From Cyclobacteriaceae bacterium (GTDB taxonomy: Bacteria > Bacteroidota > Bacteroidia > Cytophagales > Cyclobacteriaceae), in NCBI GenBank assembly GCA_019751475.1, contig JAIENH010000152.1:1-12445 (forward strand): 12,445 bases of DNA, read 5' to 3'. Shown here one piece after another: positions 1-5,509 of this stretch. Both the position numbers and the translations under genes were made by a program. The notes beneath the pieces are model-generated. The model saw only the letters and a list, made by a program, of their open reading frames with translations, had not been told where the DNA came from and ran no database searches. How positions within the stretch are numbered: position 1 is the first letter of the stretch; the number at the start of each line of letters is the position of its first letter.

Positions 1-271
1 GATAGGCAACATACACCGATTGGTCTGAATTGATTTTTCCTGTATTCCATAATACGTTTTTTCCTCCCCTAACTGTAATCTCATAGGCAGTTTGAAGCAC
101 GTTGCGTTTATCACTCGCAAGTTGCCAACTAAAGCGGGGCTGTTTTTCGTCAAGCCCCATTGGATTCTGTAAGTTTTCAACACGTAGATTCTGTACCTTT
201 AGCTGAGCGAGGCTTGGCAAACTCATTATAAGGAACAGAAGGGCGAGCAGACGGGTAAATAGTGGATTCAT
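1..271 (-). CDS. Alpha-L-rhamnosidase (GH78), N-terminal part, runs off the left edge
   Basis: Partial gene reading leftwards from an ATG at 271; about 90 residues are visible and the catalytic domain lies outside the window. Residues 1-22 form a signal peptide (basic N-terminus, hydrophobic LLALLFLIM core, likely cleavage after SLA), so the product is exported. The following stretch, with RVENLQNPMGLDEKQPRFSW and then QTAYEI, W-x-T-G-K-I and SDQSVYVAY, is the typical N-terminal Ig-like region of Bacteroidota GH78 alpha-L-rhamnosidases. The family hydrolyses terminal alpha-L-rhamnose from plant glycosides and polysaccharides. Position supports the call: the gene is divergent from a complete rhamnose catabolic operon and would supply its substrate. 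An in-frame-stop/ATG overlap (TAATG) with a tiny upstream ORF is noted separately. The family call is confident; substrate linkage and length cannot be judged from this fragment. Confidence 0.85.
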   Translation of the reverse strand, partial: MNPLFTRLLALLFLIMSLPSLAQLKVQNLRVENLQNPMGLDEKQPRFSWQLASDKRNVLQTAYEITVRGGKNVLWNTGKINSDQSVYVAY

Positions 272-399
272 TATTCTGACAGTTTGTAAGCAGCCGAAAG
301 TTCTGCAATCTTTGGATGAAAACCTTCCTGTACCTTCTGGCTGGAAAACAGGATTAAGAAATAAACAAAAAGCAACGAACCAAGGCCATCTATTTTCAC
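271..399 (-). CDS. Possible 42-residue membrane or secreted small protein upstream of the rhamnosidase
   Basis: A minus-strand ORF reads from GTG at 399 to TAA at 273-271, and its stop overlaps the rhamnosidase start as TAATG. The product would have a short N-terminus, a hydrophobic segment at about residues 7-19 (LLFVYFLILF) and a charged, helix-prone tail ending in AELSAAYKLSE. The composition looks coding-like and the TAATG junction is typical of translational coupling. Against it: there is no ATG in frame, no visible ribosome binding site, an in-frame TGA lies just upstream, and the ORF covers most of the divergent intergenic region where the GntR promoter must lie. It is either a genuine small membrane peptide, the remnant of a longer gene, or chance. 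No family is recognised. Confidence 0.25.
   Translation of the reverse strand: MKIDGLGSLLFVYFLILFSSQKVQEGFHPKIAELSAAYKLSE
283..314 (+). promoter_or_regulatory. Candidate Bacteroidota-type promoter for the GntR regulator
   Basis: TTTG at 283-286 is followed after exactly 20 bases by AATCTTTG at 307-314. This matches the known Bacteroidota sigma-ABfr pattern (-33 TTTG, 19-21 bases, -7 TAnnTTTG) with one mismatch in the -7 box. Transcription would begin near 320 and leave a leader of about 95 bases before the regulator's ATG. It also overlaps the possible minus-strand small ORF. Confidence 0.35.
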
Positions 400-415
400 T
401 AACAGTCAGCGTACA

Positions 416-1444
416 ATGTCGAAAACCTATAAGCATCTCGCCCTCGATGAATACTCGGCCACTCCCAAATACATTCAATTGGCCAATGCAGTCATTCGAG
501 CTGTTTCGGAAGGGCGTTTGAAAAAAGATGAACAGCTTCCGTCCATAAACGAACTAAGTGTTGAGTTTGAGATATCGAAAGACACTGTAGAAAAAAGTTA
601 TAAGCACTTAAAAAAGACGGGCGTGGTCGGTTCCGTTCCCGGGAAAGGCTATTTCATCAGCAACACGGATGTAAAACGAACATTAAAGATTTTTTTGCTT
701 TTCAATAAACTCAGTGAACATAAAAAAATAATCTACGATGCCTTTGCCCAGACCCTGGGCGAATCAGCCACCATCGATTTCTATATTTACAATAATGATT
801 TTGCTCTTTTTAAAAAGCTCTTGCTGAATTGTTCGAAGAACGATTATTCTTATTTTGTGATAATACCTCACTTTCTAGAAGGAGGCGAATATGCCGATGA
901 AGTCATCAAAACGATTCCCTCAAGCAAACTCTTGTTGTTGGATAAAAAAGTAACTGGCTTGGGAAATGGTTTCTCGGAGGTAGTCGAAAATTTTGAGCAG
1001 AACATTTATTCTGCGCTAGAAGAAGCACTAGAGCCTCTGCGCAAGTACAAAACACTCAAGATTGTTTTTCCTGATTACACCTATCATCCCAAAGAAATAT
1101 TGAAAGGGTTTCATCGCTTCTGCCATCAGTATGCATTCAGTTCAAAGGTTGTAAACAGTATTGAAGATGAGCCAATCACTGCTGGTGAAGTGTACATCAA
1201 CTTGATGGAAAAAGACTTAGTTATCTTGATTGAAAAAATACTTTCTCAAAAACTTAAAGTCGGGAAAGATGTAGGTGTCATTTCATACAATGAAATTCCC
1301 CTTAAAAAAATTATTCTAAACGGTATCACCACCATCTCCACGGACTTCTATTGGATGGGCGAAAGGGCTGCGAAAATAGTACTTGAAAATACTCCACAGC
1401 AGGTAGAGGTTCCCTTCCGATTGACTTTGCGTGCTTCGCTTTAA
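416..1444 (+). CDS. GntR-family regulator with periplasmic-binding-like effector domain, probable rhamnose regulator
   Basis: A 342-residue transcription factor. Residues 17-82 are a GntR winged helix-turn-helix: PKYIQLANAVIRAV, then LPSINELS, recognition helix ISKDTVEKSYKHL, and wing GSVPGKGYF. Residues from about 89 to the end resemble the LacI/periplasmic-binding-protein (Peripla_BP_3) fold, with the closing DVGVISYNEIPL...GITTIS...GERAAKIVLE pattern of LacI-type effector domains. This is not the FCD, UTRA or aminotransferase architecture of common GntR proteins, but it is frequent in Bacteroidota sugar loci. It heads the rhamnose genes, so it most likely binds L-rhamnose, rhamnulose or a phosphorylated derivative and controls the operon and perhaps the divergent rhamnosidase; that is inferred from position only. 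Bacteroides thetaiotaomicron uses an AraC-type RhaR instead. The family is certain; effector and sign of regulation are not. Confidence 0.85.
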   Translation: MSKTYKHLALDEYSATPKYIQLANAVIRAVSEGRLKKDEQLPSINELSVEFEISKDTVEKSYKHLKKTGVVGSVPGKGYFISNTDVKRTLKIFLLFNKLSEHKKIIYDAFAQTLGESATIDFYIYNNDFALFKKLLLNCSKNDYSYFVIIPHFLEGGEYADEVIKTIPSSKLLLLDKKVTGLGNGFSEVVENFEQNIYSALEEALEPLRKYKTLKIVFPDYTYHPKEILKGFHRFCHQYAFSSKVVNSIEDEPITAGEVYINLMEKDLVILIEKILSQKLKVGKDVGVISYNEIPLKKIILNGITTISTDFYWMGERAAKIVLENTPQQVEVPFRLTLRASL

Positions 1445-1510
1445 CTGGCGACTGTATTTTGAAAAACGACACTTCAACAATTGACTCAAAGTCCTAATGT
1501 AAGCTCAGTC

Positions 1511-1541
1511 ACCCCTAGTTTCGGGAGAGGGAGACAGGGGT
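1511..1541. repeat. GC-rich inverted repeat between the regulator and rhaT
   Basis: ACCCCT at 1511-1516 pairs with AGGGGT at 1536-1541 around a purine-rich loop (TTTCGGGAGAGGGAGAC), inside a 153-base gap that is otherwise AT-rich. Its composition contrasts with the surroundings. It could be a weak hairpin or attenuator, an operator half-site pair, or a remnant of a dispersed GC-rich palindromic repeat. There is no T-run after it, so a simple intrinsic terminator is unlikely. Confidence 0.35.
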
Positions 1542-1584
1542 TAGGTGCATGAAGGTTCAGGTCAGTAGAGTGAGTTTTACACGT

Positions 1585-1592
1585 TAGTTTTG
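1585..1592 (+). promoter_or_regulatory. Candidate -7 box (TAGTTTTG) just before rhaT
   Basis: TAGTTTTG matches the Bacteroidota -7 consensus TAnnTTTG perfectly, but it ends only five bases before the rhaT ATG and no TTTG is present about 20 bases upstream. If used, transcription would begin at or next to the start codon and give a near-leaderless mRNA. It may equally be a chance match in an AT-rich stretch. Confidence 0.2.
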
Positions 1593-1597
1593 CATTT

Positions 1598-2653
1598 ATG
1601 AGCAGTATTCTTGGCGTTATCTTTCACTTTATTGGCGGTTTTGCTTCGGGGAGTTTTTATGTTCCCTACAGCAAAGTAAAACAATGGGCGTGGGAAAGTT
1701 ATTGGATTGTGGGTGGCTTGTTCTCGTGGCTCATTGTGCCACCGCTGGCTGCATGGTTAACAGTGCCAAATTTTGCGGAGTTGATAAGTAGCGCATCGTT
1801 CGGTACGCTCAAGTTTACATTTCTATTTGGAGTGCTGTGGGGAATTGGCGGGCTCACCTATGGGCTGGGTGTGCGTTACTTGGGGATGTCGCTGGGCAAT
1901 TCTGTAGTATTAGGTTTTTGCTCTGCCTTTGGGGCATTGGTACCTTCTATCTACTACAACTTTTTTCCCGAAGAAGGTAAAACCACCTTTTCAGAAATGA
2001 TAAGTACCACTTGGGGTCAGGTAGTTTTGTTGGGCGTGGCTGTTTGCTTGCTTGGCATTTACGTGTGTGGCAAAGCTGGAATGCTAAAGGAGCGAGAGAT
2101 GTCGGATAGTTATAAGAAAAAGAGTGTGGCTGAGTTTAATTTATTGAAAGGCCTTGCTGTCGCGATAACATCGGGAATTTTAAGTTCGTGTTTTAATTTC
2201 GGCATCGAAGCAGGCAAGCCTTTGGCCGATGCAGCAATTGCTTCAGGTAATAATCCACTTTATCAAAATAATGTAGCTTATGTTGTTCTGCTTTGGGGCG
2301 GATTATCAACCAATTTTATTTGGTGTGCTTTCTTAAACTTTAAGAACAAAACGTTTGGCGACTATGCCAACAAAAATTCCCCACTGGTCAATAACTACTT
2401 ATTCTCCGCACTGGCTGGCACTACGTGGTTTTTGCAATTTTTCTTTTACGGCATGGGCGAAAGCAAATTGGGCAACGGGGCAAGCTCATGGATTCTGCAC
2501 ATGGCCTTTATCATCTTAGTTGCAAACGGCTGGGGGGTTGCGTTGAAAGAATGGAAAGGCGTGAGCACAAAAACACGGAACACAATTATCTTAGGGATAG
2601 CACTCATCATTCTTTCTGTAATAGTGGTGGGCTATGGTAATTCAATCAAATAA
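1598..2653 (+). CDS. rhaT: L-rhamnose/proton symporter RhaT
   Basis: A 351-residue inner-membrane transporter that imports L-rhamnose with H+. It aligns along its whole length with the E. coli RhaT pattern as I recall it: an N-terminal FHFIGGFASGSFYVPYSKVK block, W-E-S-Y-W-x-V-G-G, a mid-protein YLGMSLGNSVVLG block, AGMLKEREM, the NLLKGLAVAI...G-K-P-L-A-D-A block, and the C-terminal TTWFLQFFFYGMGESKLG...SWILHMAFIILVANGWGVALKEWKG block. About ten hydrophobic segments are visible, as expected for the drug/metabolite-transporter fold. The length equals the family norm and the start fits the conserved N-terminus. The gene is followed after 30 bases by rhaEW, consistent with one transcript. Confidence 0.96.
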   Translation: MSSILGVIFHFIGGFASGSFYVPYSKVKQWAWESYWIVGGLFSWLIVPPLAAWLTVPNFAELISSASFGTLKFTFLFGVLWGIGGLTYGLGVRYLGMSLGNSVVLGFCSAFGALVPSIYYNFFPEEGKTTFSEMISTTWGQVVLLGVAVCLLGIYVCGKAGMLKEREMSDSYKKKSVAEFNLLKGLAVAITSGILSSCFNFGIEAGKPLADAAIASGNNPLYQNNVAYVVLLWGGLSTNFIWCAFLNFKNKTFGDYANKNSPLVNNYLFSALAGTTWFLQFFFYGMGESKLGNGASSWILHMAFIILVANGWGVALKEWKGVSTKTRNTIILGIALIILSVIVVGYGNSIK

Positions 2654-2683
2654 ATAAACTCTTGAAAATCAGAAATCAGTAAT

Positions 2684-4804
2684 ATGTTAACGGAAGCAAA
2701 AACATTTAGACACGTTAGTTATTTGTGGGATGGAAAAAAAGCGGCAGAGCTAGCGGGAGACGAAGTAGCATTGCTTGTTTATCGTTCCAATTTATTGGGG
2801 GCCGACTTACGGTTGACCAACTACGGAGGCGGCAACACATCATGCAAGGCCATGGCAAAAGATGCGATCACGGGTGAAGATACCGAAGTGATGTGGGTGA
2901 AAGGCTCTGGTGGAGATTTGGGCACGATGAAGCGAAATGGATTGGCTGCACTCTATGTAAACCGCCTTCGAAGCTTGAAAAAAATCTATCGCGGTATTGA
3001 ATACGAAGATGAAATGGTGGAGCTTTTCAACCATTGCATTTATGATTTGTCTTCCAAAGCTCCATCCATCGACACTCCACTGCATGGTTTCCTTCCCTTC
3101 AAACACATCGACCATTTACATCCCGATGCGGCCATCGCCATTGCAGCGGCAAAAGATGGAAAGAAAATCACGCAAGAATTATTTGATGGCAAGATTGGCT
3201 GGGTAGAATGGCAGCGTCCTGGCTTTGACCTTGGGTTGAAACTGAAAAAATGTTTGGACGAGAACCCTGGCATCCGCGGCATTATGCTCGGCTCTCATGG
3301 CCTCTTCACGTGGGGCGATACGGCCTACGAAAGTTATATCAACACACTGGAAGTAATTGAGCGATGTGCTGAATATTTGGAGAATAGTTATGGAAAAAAG
3401 AGAGCGGTCTTTGGTGGAAGTAAATTAAAATCTCTCCCCAAAGAAAAAAGAAAACAACAAGCAGCTACACTTGCTCCAATTCTTCGTGGCCTTTGCTCTA
3501 GTCAAACGCGAATGATTGGCCACTTCACCGATGATGAGCGCGTACTGGAATTTATCGGCTCTCATGATTTAGAAAAATTGGCACCCATGGGCACTAGTTG
3601 CCCCGACCATTTTTTGCGCACGAAAATCAGTCCATTGGTTTTGGAATTGAAATCAGATGAAGATTTATCGGACAGCAAGGTCGTCAAAGAAAAATTAGTT
3701 CCCGCGTTTGATGCCTATCGCGCCATGTACAAAGCGTATTATGAAAAATGTAAGCACACAAATAGTCCTGCTATGCGCGATGCAAACCCTGTGGTGATTC
3801 TTTACCCAGGCGTTGGGCTCTTCACTTTTGCAAAAGATAAACAAACGGCACGTGTGGCGGCAGAGTTTTACATCAATGCCATCAATGTGATGAAGGGCGC
3901 AGAAGCGATTTCAGAATATACTTCGCTGCCTCGACAAGAAGCTTTCAACATTGAGTATTGGTTGTTGGAGGAGGCAAAACTTCAGCGCATGCCAAAACCA
4001 AAACCGCTTTCGGGTAAAATTGCATTGGTAACAGGCAGCGCTGGCGGAATCGGAAAGGCCATCGCGAAAAAATTTGCAGAGGAAGGTGCGTGTGTTTTTC
4101 TGAACGACATCAATCAAGAAAGGCTTGATGGCGCGGTAAATGAGTTTAATAAGACTTTCGGAAAAGATGCGGTCTCCGCTTCATTGCTAAACGTGACGGA
4201 TAAGGAAAGTATTTCCAATGCATACTCCGAAGCAGCGTTGGCTTTTGGTGGTGTGGATATCATTGTGAACAATGCGGGCATCAGTATTTCAAAATCAATT
4301 GCAGACCATTCGATTGAAGATTGGGATAAATTATTTGATATATTAGTAAAAGGTCAGTTTCTTGTTTCGCAAAAAGGTGTGGAAATCATGAGGCAACAAA
4401 GTTTGAGTGGGGATATCATAAACATCGTCTCCAAAAACGCAGTAGTAGCGGGGCCAAACAATGCGGGCTACGGTTCAGCAAAAGCCGCGCAAGCGCACCT
4501 TACCCGTTTGCTTGCCGCTGAATTAGGCAATGATAAAATACGAGTGAATACCGTGAACCCCGATGCGGTGATTGCTGATAGCAACATTTGGGCAGGCGGT
4601 TGGGCGGAAGGAAGAGCGGAGGCTTACGGAATTAAAGTAGAGGAACTTCCTGCCTACTATGCCAAGCGTACTTTATTGAATGAGACCATTTTACCCGAAG
4701 ACATTGCCAATGCATGCTTTGCGTTTGTGGGTGGATTGCTGAATAAATCAACAGGTAATGTGCTGAACGTGGATGGTGGTGTAGCGATGGGATTTGTTAG
4801 GTAG
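2684..4804 (+). CDS. rhaEW: Bifunctional rhamnulose-1-phosphate aldolase / L-lactaldehyde dehydrogenase (RhaEW)
   Basis: A 706-residue two-domain enzyme. Residues 1 to about 430 form a class II aldolase/adducin-type domain: GGGN at 48-51, SGGD at 75-78, a histidine cluster (H134, H141, H144, H146) and a further conserved-looking GSHG histidine (H205), candidate zinc ligands. It would split L-rhamnulose-1-phosphate into DHAP and L-lactaldehyde. Residues about 440-706 form a short-chain dehydrogenase/reductase: NAD-binding TGSAGGIG at 450-457, NNAG at 529-532, and a catalytic triad of S583, Y596 and K600 in YGSAK. This half oxidises L-lactaldehyde to L-lactate, the activity reported for RhaW in RhaEW fusions such as that of Chloroflexus and Bacillus subtilis YuxG. 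Both active sites look intact. The ATG at 2684 lies 30 bases after rhaT. The next gene of the pathway is displaced by a repeat module. Confidence 0.95.
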   Translation: MLTEAKTFRHVSYLWDGKKAAELAGDEVALLVYRSNLLGADLRLTNYGGGNTSCKAMAKDAITGEDTEVMWVKGSGGDLGTMKRNGLAALYVNRLRSLKKIYRGIEYEDEMVELFNHCIYDLSSKAPSIDTPLHGFLPFKHIDHLHPDAAIAIAAAKDGKKITQELFDGKIGWVEWQRPGFDLGLKLKKCLDENPGIRGIMLGSHGLFTWGDTAYESYINTLEVIERCAEYLENSYGKKRAVFGGSKLKSLPKEKRKQQAATLAPILRGLCSSQTRMIGHFTDDERVLEFIGSHDLEKLAPMGTSCPDHFLRTKISPLVLELKSDEDLSDSKVVKEKLVPAFDAYRAMYKAYYEKCKHTNSPAMRDANPVVILYPGVGLFTFAKDKQTARVAAEFYINAINVMKGAEAISEYTSLPRQEAFNIEYWLLEEAKLQRMPKPKPLSGKIALVTGSAGGIGKAIAKKFAEEGACVFLNDINQERLDGAVNEFNKTFGKDAVSASLLNVTDKESISNAYSEAALAFGGVDIIVNNAGISISKSIADHSIEDWDKLFDILVKGQFLVSQKGVEIMRQQSLSGDIINIVSKNAVVAGPNNAGYGSAKAAQAHLTRLLAAELGNDKIRVNTVNPDAVIADSNIWAGGWAEGRAEAYGIKVEELPAYYAKRTLLNETILPEDIANACFAFVGGLLNKSTGNVLNVDGGVAMGFVR

Positions 4805-4820
4805 GTTCTTGAACCAATTG

Positions 4821-4896
4821 AACCACAAAGACACCATGACGCAAAGGGACACAAAGATTACTTGGTGATGCTTAATGCCTTCGTGCCTTGGTGGTT
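4821..4896. repeat. Dispersed imperfect palindrome, copy A (76 bp)
   Basis: The unit starts AACCACAAAGACACCATGAC and ends GTGCCTTGGTGGTT, so its ends are near inverse complements (15 of the first 21 positions match, more with G:U pairing in RNA). It begins 16 bases after the rhaEW stop. It differs from copy B at about 10 of 76 positions. Just before it, TTGAACCAA (4809-4817) is followed at once by TTGAACCAC (4818-4826), an 8/9 tandem duplication of the repeat's edge. Repeats of this type (AACCACxAAGxCAC...GTGGTT) are common in Bacteroidota intergenic DNA. Confidence 0.9.
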
Positions 4897-4900
4897 GATG

Positions 4901-4976
4901 AATCACAAAGACACCATGACGCAAAGGGACACGGAGATTACTTAGTGAAACTTCGTGCCTTTGAGCCTTGGTGGTT
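4901..4976. repeat. Dispersed imperfect palindrome, copy B (76 bp)
   Basis: Second copy in the same orientation as copy A, separated by GATG, which gives an exact 80-base tandem period. The first half is nearly identical to copy A; the second half (CTTAGTGAAACTTCGTGCC) is instead closer to copy C. The distal end runs into the start region of the GxxExxY gene, and an upstream in-frame GTG at 4955 inside the repeat should not be taken as its start. Confidence 0.9.
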
Positions 4977-5005
4977 TAATGTGCTCTTTACTAAATTTCT
5001 ATAAT

Positions 5006-5395
5006 ATGTATCAACGTCTTTCAGAAAGAGAAGAATATCTAGCTACCCAAATTGTGGACATTGCCATTACAATCCATAAAAGACTAGGGCCTGGTCTATT
5101 AGAAACTGTGTACGAGAAAGTGTTCTGTTATGAATTATCAAAACGAAACATTAGTTACGTACGCCAAAGACAAGTACCCATTATTTATGATGAATTAATT
5201 ATTGATGACGGATTACGATTGGATTTACTTGTTGAAGATTTGGTAATTATGGAACTCAAAGCTCAAGAAAACTACCACCCTGTGTGGGAGGCGCAATTGT
5301 TGAGCTACTTAAAGCTTACGAAAAAACGATTGGGGCTATTGCTGAATTTTCATGTGCCTTTAATGAAAGATGGAATTAAAAGACTAATACTTTAA
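5006..5395 (+). CDS. GxxExxY protein, PD-(D/E)XK-like, function unknown
   Basis: A 129-residue small protein of the GxxExxY family. The signature is G30-L-L-E33-T-V-Y36 in RLGPGLLETVYEK. A putative PD-(D/E)XK nuclease-like core follows: D73 in LRLDLLVED, then E83-L-K85, then Q97 in AQLLSYLKLT, ending with the family's usual LGLLLNFHVPLMKDGIKRLIL. All core residues are present, so it appears intact. I chose the ATG at 5006 because the family starts about here. Longer versions (ATG 4979, GTG 4955) add residues encoded by or next to repeat copy B. The stop codon touches repeat copy C. It lies inside the rhamnose operon and would be co-transcribed, but nothing in the family suggests a sugar role. 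No experimentally established function is known to me; nuclease activity is inferred from fold motifs only. Confidence 0.85.
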   Translation: MYQRLSEREEYLATQIVDIAITIHKRLGPGLLETVYEKVFCYELSKRNISYVRQRQVPIIYDELIIDDGLRLDLLVEDLVIMELKAQENYHPVWEAQLLSYLKLTKKRLGLLLNFHVPLMKDGIKRLIL

Positions 5396-5485
5396 TGAAC
5401 CACGAAGTCGCGAAGACACCAAGAAAACACAAAGACAAAAAACTATACTTAGTGAAACTTAGTGCCTTCGTGTCTTAGTGGTTCA
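5396..5485. repeat. Dispersed imperfect palindrome, copy C (90 bp), hairpin-forming
   Basis: It begins TGAACCACGAAG directly after the GxxExxY stop codon and ends CTTAGTGGTTCA. The outer 25 bases on each side are inverse complements at 20 of 25 positions, so the transcript could fold into a long imperfect stem. The inner segment ACTTAGTGAAACTTAGTGCC nearly matches copy B, which shows common origin. It lies 24 bases upstream of the rhaI start, where such a stem could affect mRNA stability or rhaI translation. Confidence 0.9.
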
Positions 5486-5509
5486 GAAGCTTGGAAATAA
5501 AAAATAAAT

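Larger units (their letters stand above)
4819..5485. other. Repeat-bracketed GxxExxY module inserted between rhaEW and rhaI
   Basis: The interval holds repeat copies A and B, the small GxxExxY gene, and repeat copy C, and begins and ends with TGAACCAC and its inverse complement GTGGTTCA. It separates two genes of one pathway by 705 bases, whereas the other operon junctions are 30 bases or overlapping. That makes it look like a unit that arrived in the operon rather than an original part of it. No transposase and no clear target-site duplication are visible, so mobility is inferred only. Confidence 0.45.

Noticed and set aside
312..521. 69-residue plus-strand ORF upstream of and overlapping the GntR gene
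   Set aside because: It runs out of frame through the conserved start of the GntR protein, and its sequence is low-complexity and unlike any family.
1579..2720. Shared 11-mer ACACGTTAGTT before rhaT (1579-1589) and in the start of rhaEW (2710-2720) as a possible operator pair
   Set aside because: Several 11-base matches are expected by chance in 12 kb, the second copy encodes protein sequence, and it is not palindromic.
4821..4976. Tandem repeats as a mini CRISPR array
   Set aside because: Only two 76-base copies separated by four bases; no short repeat with unique spacers and no cas gene.
4955..5005. Longer GxxExxY start at GTG 4955 (or ATG 4979)
   Set aside because: The added residues are encoded in or next to repeat copy B and do not resemble the family N-terminus; ATG 5006 fits the family length.
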